A DNA stretch of 64,000 nucleotides from Bradyrhizobium sp. OK095 (GCF_900109945.1 NZ_FOBX01000002.1:620001-684000); one strand, 5' to 3'; shown: positions 43,883 through 54,664, numbered from the stretch's first letter. Translations and numbers: made by a program. Notes: generated by a model from the sequence alone, not told the origin.

Positions 43883-46800
43883 ACGGAGTCTCCAGGGAGG
43901 CGGCGGCTTTGGCGCCTTGTTTCTTGTGTACCATACTGAACACCACGGGAACAAACATCAGCGTGGCGAAGGTTGCAAAGATCAGGCCGCCGATGACGGC
44001 ACGGCCGAGCGGCGCGTTCTGCTCGCCGCCCTCGCCCAGCCCCAGCGCCATCGGCGCCATGCCGATGATCATGGCGAGCGCGGTCATCAGCACCGGGCGG
44101 AACCGGACGAAGCCGGCTTCCAGCGCAGCCGCAATGGGATCGCCGAGCTCCTCGTAGCGCTCGCGGGCAAAGGTGATCACGAGAACGCTGTTGGCGGTGG
44201 CGACGCCCATGCACATGATGGCGCCGGTGAGCGCCGGCACCGACAGCGTGGTCTGCGTCGTAAACAGCATCCAGACGATGCCGGCGAGCGCGGCCGGGAG
44301 CGCCGTGATGATCACGAACGGGTCGGACCACGACTGGAAGTTCACGACGATCAGCAGATAGATCAGCACGACGGCCCCGAGCAGGCCGAACAGCAGGCCG
44401 GTGAAGGCGCTGTTCATGGTCTGCACCTGGCCGAGCAGCACCACGGAAGAGCCCTTCGGCACCTCCTTGGCGGTATCGGCGATCACCTGGCGGATATCGT
44501 TGGCGACCGCGCCGAGGTCGCGGCCCGACGTCGTGGCAAAAATCTGTACCATCGACTGGATGTCGTATTGCGACACCACTGCGCTCGACACCGAGCGCTT
44601 GATGTCGGCGATGCCGCCGAGGATCGGCGACTGCGCGTTTCCGGCCGCCGTGATCGGCAGCGTCTGCAGCGCGCTGAGCGAGTCGATCTGGTATTGCGGC
44701 GTCTGCATCACGATCGAATAGGACACGCCGTTGTCCGGGTTGAGAAAGTAGGTCGGCGCGACCTGCGAGGAGCCGGCGAGATTGACCACGAGGCTGTTGG
44801 TGACGTCGCGCTCGGTCAGGCCGACAAATTGCGCGCGGGTGCGGTCGACATCGATGTTGAAGGTCGGGTTGTTTGGCGACTGCTGGATGCGCGCATCGGC
44901 GACGCCGGGAATCTTGCGGACCTTCGCCAGCAGATTGTTGGCGTAGGCAAAATTGGCGCTGATATTGGCGCCGCGGATCTGAAGGTCGATCGGCGCCGGT
45001 GCACCGAAATTCAGGATCTGGCTGACGATGTCGGCCGGCAGGAAGGAGAAGCTGACACCCGGGAACAGCCGCGGCAGCTGCTCGCGCAGCACGCGCACAT
45101 GCTCTTCGGTCGGCTTGTGGCCTTCCCTGAGCTTGATCTGGATGTCGCCGTCCTGCGGGCCGATCACGCCGGTGTTGTTGTAGGTCATGTTGATGCCGGA
45201 GATCGGCATGCCGATGTTATCGGTCAGTGTCTCGATCTCGCCCGGGATCAGCTTGCGGACCACCTTCTGCACGTCGGCGAGCTGGTTGGCGGTCTCTTCG
45301 ACGCGCGTGCCAACTTGCGTGCGGACATGCATCAGGATGTTGCCGGCGTCGACCGCAGGGAAGAAGTTGCGCCCGAGGAACGGCACCAGCGCGAAGGACG
45401 CGCCGACCACGCTGAGGAATCCGATCACGAACACCGCGCGGTGCGCGAGCGCGAGCCCGAGGAAGTTATGGTAGCCGCCGCGAATGCGCTCGAAGCGAGC
45501 CTCGAAGCCGCGCTGGAACCAGACCAGCGGATTACGCGACTTCGGCGGCTCGCCGTCGTGATGGACGTGCGGCTGCAGAAGGTAATTCGCCATGGTCGGC
45601 ACCAGCGTGCGCGACAGGATGAACGACCAGATCATCGCGAACATCACCGCTTCCGCCATCGGCACGAACAGGAAGCGGGCGACGCCGGTGAGGAAGAACA
45701 TCGGCACGAACACGATGCAGATGCACAGCAGCGAGACGAAGGCCGGCGTCACGATCTGGTTGGCGCCATCGAGGATCGACTGCTCGACCGGCTTGCCCTG
45801 CTCGAGATGGTAATTGATGTTCTCGATGGTCACGGTGGCATCGTCGACGAGGATGCCGACCGCGAGCGCGAGGCCACCCAGCGTCATGATGTTCAGCGTC
45901 TCGCCGATCGCCGACAGCATGATGATGGCGCCCAGCACCGACAGCGGGATCGAGACCGCGATGATGACGGTCGAGCGCCAGCTGCCGAGGAACAGCAGGA
46001 TCATGACGCTGGTCAGCAGCGCCGCGATCACGCCCTCGACGGCAACACCTTGAATTGCACCGCGGACGAACACCGACTGGTCGCCGATGAAGCCGATCTT
46101 GAGCGCATCCGGCAGCTGGTCCTTGACGTCGATCACCTTCTGCTTGATGCCGGCGATGATATCGAGCGTCGAGGTCGCGCCCGCCTTCAACACCATCATC
46201 AGCACCGAGCGGTTGCCGTCGACATGAACGATGTTGGTCTGCGGCGGATTGCCGTCACGCACGGTCGCGACGTCGCGCACATAGACCATGGCGCCATTGA
46301 CGGTCTTGATCGGCAGATTGCCAAGCTCATCGATCTTGAGCGGCGAGTTGTTGAGCTGGATGTTGTACTCGAAGGTCCCGATCTTCTGGGTGCCGACCGG
46401 CGTGATCAGGTTCTGCGCGGCCAGCGCATTGGCCACGTCCTGGCCGGACAGGCCGCGGGCCTGGAGCGCGGTCGGGTCGAGATCGATCTGGATCTGGCGT
46501 TGCTTGCCGCCGAACGGATACGGGATCGCAGCGCCGGGGACGGTGACCAGCGGGGTACGCAAATTATTGATGCCGATGTCGGCGAGGTTTTGTTCGGTCA
46601 GGCCATCGCCCGACAGCGCCACCTGGATGATCGGTACGGTCGAGGCGGAGTAGTTCAGGATCAAGGGCGGCGTCGCACCGGGCGGCAGCTGCTTCAGCAG
46701 CGTCTGCGAGATCGCGGTGACCTGCGCATTGGCAGTGCGGATATCGACGGTCGGCTGGAAGAAGATCTTGACGATGCCGAAGCCGTTATAGGAGTTGGCG

Positions 46801-47048
46801 ACGATGTGCTCGATGTCGTTGACCGTGGTCGTCAGCGAGCGCTGGAACGGTGTGGTGATGCGGCCGGACATCTGATCCGGCGGCAGACCGGTATACTGCC
46901 AGACCACGCCGATCACGGGGATGCGGATCTCGGGAAAGATGTCCGTCGGCGTCCGCAGCGCCGCCAGCGGTCCGATGATGAGGAGCAGCAGCGCGAGCAC
47001 GACAAACGTGTAGGGTCGGCTCAGGGCAATACGGACCAGAGCAATCAT
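43869..47048 (-). CDS. RND efflux transporter permease (AcrB/MdtC family)
   Basis: The 1059-residue inner-membrane protein has the usual duplicated six-helix halves with large periplasmic loops. TM4 carries the proton-relay Asp pair in AVGILVDDATVTIENI. The second half shows MCMGVATANSVLVITFARERYEE. It would export drugs, solvents or metabolites using the proton gradient. It is first in an operon with the adaptor gene. The long open frame on the opposite strand of this gene is rich in His, Asp and Arg and is an antisense shadow. Confidence 0.95.
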   Translation of the reverse strand: MIALVRIALSRPYTFVVLALLLLIIGPLAALRTPTDIFPEIRIPVIGVVWQYTGLPPDQMSGRITTPFQRSLTTTVNDIEHIVANSYNGFGIVKIFFQPTVDIRTANAQVTAISQTLLKQLPPGATPPLILNYSASTVPIIQVALSGDGLTEQNLADIGINNLRTPLVTVPGAAIPYPFGGKQRQIQIDLDPTALQARGLSGQDVANALAAQNLITPVGTQKIGTFEYNIQLNNSPLKIDELGNLPIKTVNGAMVYVRDVATVRDGNPPQTNIVHVDGNRSVLMMVLKAGATSTLDIIAGIKQKVIDVKDQLPDALKIGFIGDQSVFVRGAIQGVAVEGVIAALLTSVMILLFLGSWRSTVIIAVSIPLSVLGAIIMLSAIGETLNIMTLGGLALAVGILVDDATVTIENINYHLEQGKPVEQSILDGANQIVTPAFVSLLCICIVFVPMFFLTGVARFLFVPMAEAVMFAMIWSFILSRTLVPTMANYLLQPHVHHDGEPPKSRNPLVWFQRGFEARFERIRGGYHNFLGLALAHRAVFVIGFLSVVGASFALVPFLGRNFFPAVDAGNILMHVRTQVGTRVEETANQLADVQKVVRKLIPGEIETLTDNIGMPISGINMTYNNTGVIGPQDGDIQIKLREGHKPTEEHVRVLREQLPRLFPGVSFSFLPADIVSQILNFGAPAPIDLQIRGANISANFAYANNLLAKVRKIPGVADARIQQSPNNPTFNIDVDRTRAQFVGLTERDVTNSLVVNLAGSSQVAPTYFLNPDNGVSYSIVMQTPQYQIDSLSALQTLPITAAGNAQSPILGGIADIKRSVSSAVVSQYDIQSMVQIFATTSGRDLGAVANDIRQVIADTAKEVPKGSSVVLLGQVQTMNSAFTGLLFGLLGAVVLIYLLIVVNFQSWSDPFVIITALPAALAGIVWMLFTTQTTLSVPALTGAIMCMGVATANSVLVITFARERYEELGDPIAAALEAGFVRFRPVLMTALAMIIGMAPMALGLGEGGEQNAPLGRAVIGGLIFATFATLMFVPVVFSMVHKKQGAKAAASLETPYVAH

Positions 47049-47218
47049 TCGTCAGGTAATTCCAGGTCAAGCGAGGATGCGGAATCCGCCCCAACGGGGA
47101 TTCCCTCTTCCCCTTTACCTGAGCACCGCCGGAAACGCTAACATCCGGCGGATTGCCCGCATTCACTTCCCTGCTACCGCACTGCGAAATCTACATCGCA
47201 GCCATGCAGCCGAGCGCT

Positions 47219-48913
47219 TCATGCGGCGCGGACGGAGTTGAGGAACTTGCCGACCTCGAGCTTGAGGCGATTGCTGTCGCGCGACAGCATCTGGGCCGCC
47301 GACAGCACCTGCGAGGACGCCGCGCCGGTCTCGGAGGCGCCGCGCTGGACGTCGCCGACATTGGACGACACCTGCTGGGTGCCCTGAGCCGCCTGCTGCA
47401 CGTTGCGCGCGATCTCCTGGGTCGCCGCGCCCTGCTGCTCCACGGCCGCTGCGATCGCCGAAGCGATCTCCGACAGACGCGCAATGGTGCCGCTGATCTC
47501 ACCGATGGCGCCGACCGAGTCCTGCGTCGCAGCCTGAATGCCGCCGACCTGCTGGCCGATCTCGCCGGTGGCCTTTGCCGTCTGCTCCGCCAGCGCCTTG
47601 ACCTCGGAAGCAACCACGGCGAATCCGCGACCGGCCTCGCCCGCACGTGCCGCCTCGATCGTGGCGTTCAGTGCCAGGAGGTTGGTCTGGCCCGCGATCG
47701 CATTGATGAGCTCGACGACGTCGCCGATCCGCGATGCGGCGCGCGACAGTTCGCTGACACGCTCGGTAGTGGCTTGTGCCTGGGTGACCGCCTCGCCGGC
47801 GATGCGGGTGGAATCCTGCACCTGGCGGCCGATCTCGCGCACCGAGGATGACATCTCTTCGGCGGCCGAAGCGACCGAATGGACGTTGGTGGAGGCTTCC
47901 TCCGAGCCGGATGCGACCGCAGAGGCCAGCTCCTGCGCCCGGCCCGCGGTCGAGGACAGCGTCGAGGCCGAAGCCTCGAGCTCGGTCGCGGCCGACGAGA
48001 CAGTCTCGACGATCTCGCCGATCGCGGCCTCGAAGCCGTCGGCGAGCCTGGTCATATCGGCCTTGCGTTGTCCCTCTGCACGGCGCTGCACCGCCTGCAC
48101 CTCGTCGCGACTGAAGCGGATGATGGTCTGCACGGTCTGAAGGTTACGCAGCGCCTCTCCGATCTCGTCGTCGCGGTCGATCACGATGCGGTTGTCGAGC
48201 TTGTCCTGGACGAGGTTGACCAGCGTGTCGTTGAGATGCTGCATCGGCCCGCGGATTGCGCGCATGGTCGCAAGCCCGGCGAAGCTGACGATCGCGGTGC
48301 CGACGACGGCCAGCAGCGACAGGATCAGGCTGGTCGACCCGGCCGTGGAGATCGCGCCGCCAATGCCGAGCGCGAGCATGACCAGCGCCTGGAGCGTCAT
48401 CGTCGTGACGAGGCGTGCCTTCAGCGTTCCGGTGAAGACGCTGAAGTGGTCAAGCAGCGAGCGGCGACGGATGATGCCGGCGTCGACGCGATAGCCATGC
48501 GGCTTCTTTTCGCGGATCGCGGCGTAAACCTCTTCGGCGAGCTTGCGCTGGTCGGCCGGCAACCTGCTGCGGACCGAGGTGTAGCCGGTGACCTGGCCAT
48601 TCTCCCGGATCGGGGAAGCCGTCGCCAACACCCAGTAGAAGTCGCCGTTCTTGCGGCGGTTCTTCACCGCGCCGAGCCAAGGCTTGCCGGCCTTCAGCGT
48701 GTCCCAGAGATTGTCGAAAGCCTCCGACGGCATGTCGGGGTGACGGACGATGTTGTGCGGCTGGCCCATCAGCTCGGCCGAGGTGAAGCCGGCGGCGGCG
48801 AGGAAGTCCTCGTTGAAATAGGTCAGCTTGCCCTTGAGGTCGGTGCGCGAAACGATCAGCGTCTCGTCGCTGACGGGATATTCGACCTGGGTAACAGGGA
48901 GATTCTTGCGCAT
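47219..48913 (-). CDS. Chemoreceptor with N-terminal PAS domain (Aer-like)
   Basis: The 564-residue receptor has an Aer-type PAS domain (residues 10-130; [33 protein letters not shown] and [17 protein letters not shown]), two close membrane helices without a periplasmic domain, HAMP and a signalling hairpin with [20 protein letters not shown]. By analogy with Aer it may bind FAD and sense redox or energy state from the cytoplasm. ATG at 48913 follows GGAGGG. It is the first of three adjacent receptor genes on this strand. Confidence 0.93.
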   Translation of the reverse strand: MRKNLPVTQVEYPVSDETLIVSRTDLKGKLTYFNEDFLAAAGFTSAELMGQPHNIVRHPDMPSEAFDNLWDTLKAGKPWLGAVKNRRKNGDFYWVLATASPIRENGQVTGYTSVRSRLPADQRKLAEEVYAAIREKKPHGYRVDAGIIRRRSLLDHFSVFTGTLKARLVTTMTLQALVMLALGIGGAISTAGSTSLILSLLAVVGTAIVSFAGLATMRAIRGPMQHLNDTLVNLVQDKLDNRIVIDRDDEIGEALRNLQTVQTIIRFSRDEVQAVQRRAEGQRKADMTRLADGFEAAIGEIVETVSSAATELEASASTLSSTAGRAQELASAVASGSEEASTNVHSVASAAEEMSSSVREIGRQVQDSTRIAGEAVTQAQATTERVSELSRAASRIGDVVELINAIAGQTNLLALNATIEAARAGEAGRGFAVVASEVKALAEQTAKATGEIGQQVGGIQAATQDSVGAIGEISGTIARLSEIASAIAAAVEQQGAATQEIARNVQQAAQGTQQVSSNVGDVQRGASETGAASSQVLSAAQMLSRDSNRLKLEVGKFLNSVRAA

Positions 48914-49013
48914 TGGGCCCTCCAAATGAATTGAGTATTTTTCATTCCAAATCGGACGGCCGCTATTCGAGTCGTCTTCTGCGATTCTCATAGAGTGAAT
49001 TTAACTATCCATG

Positions 49014-49043
49014 AAACGCCCTCCCGTAGGTCTACGGGCGTTT
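49014..49043. other. Strong hairpin upstream of the PAS receptor gene
   Basis: Outer AAACG/CGTTT and inner CCCGTAG/CTACGGG arms form a 12-bp stem with a 4-base bulge. It lies 100 bp upstream of the PAS receptor start and 50 bp past the terminator of the preceding receptor. It may be a second terminator or part of a leader. Confidence 0.5.
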
Positions 49044-49092
49044 CCCCATGATGCTACCTGCAAGCGACACCCTGCTACCGGAGACGAAAAAG

Positions 49093-49127
49093 AAAAACGA
49101 GCGGCGCTTTTGGCGCCGCTCGTTTTT
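49093..49127 (-). terminator. Intrinsic terminator of the Cache-type receptor gene
   Basis: A G+C-rich stem (GAGCGGCGC / GCGCCGCTC) is flanked by AAAAA and TTTTT, 26 bp after the stop codon of the receptor gene on the minus strand. It has a U-run in both directions. Confidence 0.85.
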
Positions 49128-49152
49128 CAACCGATGGGTCTTGTATAAGAGA

Positions 49153-51345
49153 CTACGCCGCGCGGACGTTGGTCAGGAATTTGCTGACCTCGGTCTTGAG
49201 TCGGGTGCTGTCGTTGGACAGCATCTGCGCCGCCGACAGCACCTGCGAGGAGGCGGTGCCGGTCTCGGTGGCGCCGCGCTGCACGTCGGTGATGTTGGAG
49301 GAGACCTGCTGGGTGCCCTGAGCTGCCTGCTGGACGTTGCGGGCGATCTCCTGGGTCGCAGCCCCCTGCTCTTCCACCGCAGCCGCGATGGCCGAGGAGA
49401 TTTCCGAGAGGCGCTCGATGGTCGAGGAGATCTCCTTGATGGCGCCGACCGAATCGTTGGTCGCCGCCTGGATGCCGGAGATCTGCTGACCGATCTCGCC
49501 GGTCGCTTTCGCAGTCTGCTCGGCGAGCGCCTTCACCTCGGAGGCAACGACCGCGAAGCCGCGGCCGGCTTCACCGGCGCGCGCCGCCTCGATGGTGGCG
49601 TTCAGCGCCAGCAGATTGGTCTGGCCGGCGATGGTATTGATCAGCTCGACCACGTCGCCGATGCGGGACGCCGCCCTGGAGAGCTCGCTGACACGCTCGG
49701 TGGTGACACGGGCCTGGCCGACGGCGTCGCCCGCCATCCGCGCCGATTCCTGCACCTGGCGGCTGATCTCGCTCACGGACGACGCCATCTCCTCGGTCGC
49801 CGAGGCAACCGACTGCACGTTGCCCGACGCTTGGCCGGACGCGGTAGCGACCACCTGGGTAAGCTGCTGCGCCCGCTCGGCGGTCGAGGTGAGCGTTCCA
49901 GCCGAACTTTCCAACGCGCCAGACGCGGCCGACACCGTCTCCACGATACCGCCGACCGAGGATTCGAAGCTGTCGGCCAGCTCGTTCATCGCGCGCCGGC
50001 GCTCGCGGTCGGCAGCCGCCTGGTCCTGGGCGCGCTGCTCGATGCTGCGCTTGATGTCGCCCTGCATCGACCTGAGCGACGTGGCCAACCTGCCGACCTC
50101 GTCGGCCTGCTCAATACCGAGTTGCTGATTGAAATCGCCCTTGGCGATGCCGTCGGCGAAATTCGCGCAATCCTGGATCGGCCGCGCGATCTTGCGGGCG
50201 GCGAACGAGATCAGGAAGATCGCCGCCAGCACGATGACCAGGCCGACGCCGAGCTGCCAGAACGTGTTGGAGGTCGCACGAGCGCCGAGCGAGGCATCGA
50301 GTTGCCGGGCCGATGCCAGCACCACGTCGCGGGGGATCGAGATCACGACCGACCACGCGTTTTCAGTGAGCCCGAAGCGGATCGGCGCATAGATGTCGAT
50401 GTTGGCGAACTTGGGATCATCCTGCACCGTCCCCTGGCCGGCCTTGACGATGGCGAGGCTTTCGCTCCAGCGGGGGTCGGCCTCGGACGCGTTCTTGCCG
50501 ATCACGTCCTGGTTGGCGCTGTTGGCGACGATCAGCCCGGTATCGTTGAGGATCGCGACCTTGCCCTTGCCCTCGAAGAGCGAGGTGTTGATCTTCATGG
50601 CAAGCTTCTGCACGAAATCGAGATTGTAGTCGGCCCCGGCGACACCGCGGAATTTGCCGTCGATCATGACTGGCACCGACATGGTTGCGAGGAACACGGC
50701 CTTGCCCTGAACGATGTAGGGCAACGGACCCAGAATGTTTTCCTTACCCGTGGTGTTCGGGTTGATGTACCAGGCCCCCTTCACGAGACCGTTGGGATGC
50801 CGCTCGCTGCTGTCATACTCGACGAGCGGCTGAACTGCGATGGCACCGCTGGCATTGCGCGTCCAGTAGGGCAGGAAGCGGCCGGTGTTGTCCGACCCAG
50901 CCTCTTTGCGTCCCTTGAACGTCGCATCATCGGCATCCAGCGCTCCCGGCTCCCAGGCCGAATAGGTGCCATTGAAGGCGGGATTGAGCTCAAGCACGTG
51001 GCGGAGCAGTGCGTTGAACTGGATCCGCCGCGCCGCGATAGGGGTGCCGGTCTTCTCGTCGGCCAGCGTCGCGAACGCATGCGCGATGGTGCGCGCCGCA
51101 TCGAACCCCACCTCCAGCTCGGCCTTGATCGCGTTGGCTTCGGTGGAGGCCCGGTTCATCAGGCTCTCCTTGGTCTGACGATCGACCAGCTGCATGACCT
51201 CGTGGGTCACATACTGGTTCATGCTCTGGGTCGAAAAGAGGCCGTAGCCGATCAGCACGATACATGTCACCGCAAGGCAGAGGCCGGCGATCAGGGCGAT
51301 CTTCAATTGGATGGAACGAATGGCAGAAAATGAAAACAGTTTCAC
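49153..51345 (-). CDS. Chemoreceptor with periplasmic double-Cache-type sensor
   Basis: The 730-residue receptor has a membrane helix (residues 14-34), a periplasmic domain of about 300 residues with Cache features (YSAWEPGALDADD; GVAGADYNLDFVQKLA), a second membrane helix (LGVGLVIVLAAIFLISFA), HAMP and the signalling domain with [20 protein letters not shown]. Cache domains bind amino acids, organic acids or similar ligands. The start is GTG behind GGAG. The last third is almost identical at the DNA level to the next receptor gene. Confidence 0.93.
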   Translation of the reverse strand: MKLFSFSAIRSIQLKIALIAGLCLAVTCIVLIGYGLFSTQSMNQYVTHEVMQLVDRQTKESLMNRASTEANAIKAELEVGFDAARTIAHAFATLADEKTGTPIAARRIQFNALLRHVLELNPAFNGTYSAWEPGALDADDATFKGRKEAGSDNTGRFLPYWTRNASGAIAVQPLVEYDSSERHPNGLVKGAWYINPNTTGKENILGPLPYIVQGKAVFLATMSVPVMIDGKFRGVAGADYNLDFVQKLAMKINTSLFEGKGKVAILNDTGLIVANSANQDVIGKNASEADPRWSESLAIVKAGQGTVQDDPKFANIDIYAPIRFGLTENAWSVVISIPRDVVLASARQLDASLGARATSNTFWQLGVGLVIVLAAIFLISFAARKIARPIQDCANFADGIAKGDFNQQLGIEQADEVGRLATSLRSMQGDIKRSIEQRAQDQAAADRERRRAMNELADSFESSVGGIVETVSAASGALESSAGTLTSTAERAQQLTQVVATASGQASGNVQSVASATEEMASSVSEISRQVQESARMAGDAVGQARVTTERVSELSRAASRIGDVVELINTIAGQTNLLALNATIEAARAGEAGRGFAVVASEVKALAEQTAKATGEIGQQISGIQAATNDSVGAIKEISSTIERLSEISSAIAAAVEEQGAATQEIARNVQQAAQGTQQVSSNITDVQRGATETGTASSQVLSAAQMLSNDSTRLKTEVSKFLTNVRAA

Positions 51346-51461
51346 GATTGAGTCTCCAAAAAACCTGCGACCAGTTAAGGTTCGCAGGGTTCGGAACCTG
51401 TAAAAATTTGGAACCGTATGACCCACGTGAAAAATAAGTCAGCGTGCGCCAGCGCATGCAT

Positions 51462-51495
51462 CAAAACAAAGAGCGGCGCCGATGGCGCCGCTCTT
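51462..51495 (-). terminator. Intrinsic terminator of the four-helix-bundle receptor gene
   Basis: Perfect 12-base arms AAGAGCGGCGCC / GGCGCCGCTCTT with a 3-base loop at 51469-51495 are followed on the minus strand by TGTTTTGA. It lies 28 bp after the stop codon. Confidence 0.8.
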
Positions 51496-51522
51496 GCGTA
51501 AGAAGATACCTGCGTCGCTGGC

Positions 51523-53214
51523 TCAGGCCGCGCGGACGTTGGTCAGGAATTTGCTGACCTCGGTCTTGAGTCGGGTGCTGTCGTTGGACAGCATCTGCGC
51601 CGCCGACAGCACCTGCGAGGAGGCGGTGCCGGTCTCGGTGGCGCCGCGCTGCACGTCGGTGATGTTGGAGGAGACCTGCTGGGTGCCCTGAGCTGCCTGC
51701 TGGACGTTGCGGGCGATCTCCTGGGTCGCAGCCCCCTGCTCTTCCACCGCAGCCGCGATGGCCGAGGAGATTTCCGACAGGCGCTCGATGGTCGAGGAGA
51801 TCTCCTTGATGGCGCCGACCGAGTCGTTGGTCGCCGCCTGGATGCCGGAGATCTGCTGGCCGATCTCGCCGGTCGCTTTCGCAGTCTGCTCCGCGAGCGC
51901 CTTCACCTCGGAGGCAACGACCGCGAAGCCGCGGCCGGCTTCACCGGCACGCGCCGCCTCGATGGTGGCGTTCAGCGCCAGCAGATTGGTCTGGCCGGCG
52001 ATGGTGTTGATCAGCTCGACCACGTCGCCGATGCGGGACGCCGCCTTGGAGAGCTCACTGACACGCTCGGTGGTGGAACGGGCCTGGCCGACGGCATCGC
52101 CTGCCATCCGCGCCGATTCCTGCACCTGACGGCTGATCTCGCTCACCGACGAGGCCATCTCCTCGGTCGCCGAAGCCACCGACTGCACGTTGGTCGAGGC
52201 TTCCTCCGAAGCGCCGGCAACCGTGGTCGCCAGCCTCTGGGAGCGGTCCGCGGTCGAGGTCAGCGTCGAGGCGGAGGCCTCCAACTGGGTCGAGGCCGAC
52301 GACACCGTCTGGACGATCTCGCCGATCATCGTCTCGAATTCGCGGGTGATGTTGTCGACGCGGCGGCCGCGCTCGATCTTGGCTTCGGCGTCGGTCGCGG
52401 CGGCCTCGTCGGCGGCCTTCTTGGCGATCAGGGCCTCCTTGAAGACCTGGAGCACGTCGGCCATGGCGCCGATCTCGGTCTTCTCGCCGCGATGCGGCAC
52501 CTCGGCGGACAGGTCGCCCTTGCCGAGCGCCTGCATCGGCTGGATGATCGAGTTGATGCCGGCGGAGACGTCCTGAACCAGGTAGAAGCCGACGCCGATG
52601 CCGATGATCACGGCGGCGCCGAGGATGATCGAGACCAGCATGAAGGCGTAATAGTAGCTGTCGGCGGCATCCTGAGCGGCCTGATCGCCGCCCTTGGTGT
52701 TGAGCTCGATGTCCTTGGTCAGGACCTCATCCGACGCAAGGCCGATCTTGTTGACGGTTTTGGTATTCAGTTCCTGCGCGTCGTGCGGGACCTTGCCGGC
52801 CTCCTTGCGGGACAGGGCGAAAACTTCTTCGGTGCCCTTCTTGTAATCATCCCACAGCTTTGACCAGTCGCTGTACAGCTTCCGCTCCTCCGGGGCTGCG
52901 ATCATCGTCTCGTAGGACTTGCGGGACTTGGAGAGCGCCTCGATGACAGTCGCGGCTGTCTTTTCGTTGGCGAGCTTCTCTTCCAGGGTTTCGGACAGCA
53001 TGTGCTGGCGCACCACGTTGCGATAGGTGATGACGCTGGCGCGGAGTTCGCCGAGCACCCGCACGCTGGGCAGCCAATTGGTGGTGATCTCGGTGGTGTT
53101 GGCATTCATCGACCGCATCTTCATGACGGCGAGCAGGCCCATGCCGGTCATGGCGACCAGCAGGAACGCCACGACACTGATGATCTTGGCGCGAATGGAG
53201 ATGGTGGCGAACAT
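51523..53214 (-). CDS. Methyl-accepting chemotaxis protein, four-helix-bundle sensor
   Basis: The 563-residue receptor has a membrane helix (residues 11-31), a periplasmic four-helix-bundle domain ([20 protein letters not shown] at its start is typical), a second membrane helix ([19 protein letters not shown]), HAMP and the signalling domain. Its C-terminal part is the same as in the neighbouring Cache receptor, although the sensors differ. ATG at 53214 follows AGAGA. Confidence 0.93.
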   Translation of the reverse strand: MFATISIRAKIISVVAFLLVAMTGMGLLAVMKMRSMNANTTEITTNWLPSVRVLGELRASVITYRNVVRQHMLSETLEEKLANEKTAATVIEALSKSRKSYETMIAAPEERKLYSDWSKLWDDYKKGTEEVFALSRKEAGKVPHDAQELNTKTVNKIGLASDEVLTKDIELNTKGGDQAAQDAADSYYYAFMLVSIILGAAVIIGIGVGFYLVQDVSAGINSIIQPMQALGKGDLSAEVPHRGEKTEIGAMADVLQVFKEALIAKKAADEAAATDAEAKIERGRRVDNITREFETMIGEIVQTVSSASTQLEASASTLTSTADRSQRLATTVAGASEEASTNVQSVASATEEMASSVSEISRQVQESARMAGDAVGQARSTTERVSELSKAASRIGDVVELINTIAGQTNLLALNATIEAARAGEAGRGFAVVASEVKALAEQTAKATGEIGQQISGIQAATNDSVGAIKEISSTIERLSEISSAIAAAVEEQGAATQEIARNVQQAAQGTQQVSSNITDVQRGATETGTASSQVLSAAQMLSNDSTRLKTEVSKFLTNVRAA

Positions 53215-53377
53215 AAGCGGTCTCTTTGCGTTGGCGCGGGCGCGCGTCCTAAAATCGTGGTCAACCAAAAGGAGCGGCGCCGATATCCAACAACAAAGCG
53301 TGAGTAGTTGTTAACTACGACTCCGTACGAGTAAGGAACATTAAAGAAGTGAATGAGGGACTAAAAACGCTCTGCGC

Positions 53378-54664
53378 TCAACGCATGAGCCCAAGCGCAT
53401 CGGCGAAAAACTCTGGCCCGCCGAAATTTCCGGACTTCAACGCCAGCAGCATATCGCCTCCAGCACCGACCGCGTGCAGCACCGGAACACCGGCGGCGAT
53501 TTCCACTCCTACGAGAAACCCGGGAATCTTCAACCGATCGACGACGGCGCCCGACGTCTCGCCGCCGGCGACGACCAATCGCCGAACGCCTGCTTTAACA
53601 AGGCTTTCGGCGATGTCGGCCATGGCCTGCTCGATGGCATGCCCGGCCGCATCACGGCCGTGACGAGCCTGGAGCGCGGCGACCTGATCCGGTGTCGAGC
53701 TCGATGCAATCAGCACCGGACCGTCGGCCAATCGCGGCCTTGCCCAGTCCAGCGCACGCTGCGCTTCGTCCGCTCCCGTAAGAATACGGTCCGGGTCGAG
53801 ATGAAGCACCGGCATCACCTTTTCGGCGCTGGCGATCTGCTTGAGCGTTGCCTGCGAGCAGCTTCCGGCAAGGCACGCCGCCGGTCCACCGACCGCAGCA
53901 CCGGCTTCGCTGCTCGCCGCGGCCGATTTGACCTTGCCCGTCGACACCAGCGCCCGCGCCAGCCCGAGGCCGATGCCGGAGGCGCCGACCGACAACCGAT
54001 GTTCGGCGGCCACGCGACCGATGGTCTCGAGGTCGCGGTCGAAGACGGCATCGATGATCGCAGCGCCGATACCCTTGCCCGCGAGCTCGGCCAGCCGCGC
54101 CTGCACAGCATCTGCGCCTCGGGTGACGGTGGCGAGGTCGACGAGCCCGATTTGCGTCTTGCTCTGGCGCGCCAGCACCCGCACGAGATTGGAATCACGC
54201 ATCGGATTGAGCGGGTGATCCTTCAGGGGGCTCTCGTTCAGCGGCACCGCGCCGACGAACAGGTTACCCTGATAGACGGTGCGGCCGGTCTCCGGGAAGG
54301 CCGGTGTCACCAGCACGTTTGCCTCGCCGCAATCGGCGCGCAACGCGTCCATGACAGGGCCGATGTTGCCGGCATCGGTGGAATCGAAAGTCGAGCAGAT
54401 CTTGAACAGCACATGGCTCGCGCCGCGACCGCGCAGCCACTTCTCAGCCGCGCGCGAGCGCGATACGGCAAGGCCCGCCTCGATCGAACGGCTCTTCAAG
54501 GACACCACGACAGCATCGACCTCGGGCAGCGCGAGATCATCGGCAGGTATGCCGATGATCTGCACGGTGCGCAGGCCGGCGCGCGTCAGCGTGTTGGCGA
54601 GATCGGAGGCGCCGGTATAGTCGTCGGCGACGCAGCCAAGAGAAATTTTCGCTACGAGCGTCAC
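53378..54664 (-). CDS. otnK: 3-oxo-tetronate kinase (four-carbon acid sugar kinase)
   Basis: The 428-residue protein belongs to the DUF1537 sugar-acid kinase family. The N-terminal substrate domain starts GCVADDYTGASDLANTL and includes FKICSTFDSTDAGNIGPV. The C-terminal nucleotide domain has VVAGGETSGAVVDRLKI and GGDMLLALKSGNFGGPEFF. It phosphorylates 3-oxo-tetronate at position 4 in L-threonate/D-erythronate breakdown. The GTG start overlaps the otnI stop by 4 bp. It is last in the ltnD-otnI-otnK operon. Confidence 0.9.
   Translation of the reverse strand: MTLVAKISLGCVADDYTGASDLANTLTRAGLRTVQIIGIPADDLALPEVDAVVVSLKSRSIEAGLAVSRSRAAEKWLRGRGASHVLFKICSTFDSTDAGNIGPVMDALRADCGEANVLVTPAFPETGRTVYQGNLFVGAVPLNESPLKDHPLNPMRDSNLVRVLARQSKTQIGLVDLATVTRGADAVQARLAELAGKGIGAAIIDAVFDRDLETIGRVAAEHRLSVGASGIGLGLARALVSTGKVKSAAASSEAGAAVGGPAACLAGSCSQATLKQIASAEKVMPVLHLDPDRILTGADEAQRALDWARPRLADGPVLIASSSTPDQVAALQARHGRDAAGHAIEQAMADIAESLVKAGVRRLVVAGGETSGAVVDRLKIPGFLVGVEIAAGVPVLHAVGAGGDMLLALKSGNFGGPEFFADALGLMR

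Noticed and set aside
43677..47141. Very long open frame (1154 codons) on the plus strand
   Set aside because: It lies antisense to the RND pump gene, is rich in His, Asp, Arg and Gln, has no recognisable domain, and is explained by GC-rich codon bias on the other strand.
53296..53310. Short palindrome GTAGTT / AACTAC upstream of the last receptor gene
   Set aside because: Six-base arms are too short to separate from chance, and there is no linked regulator.
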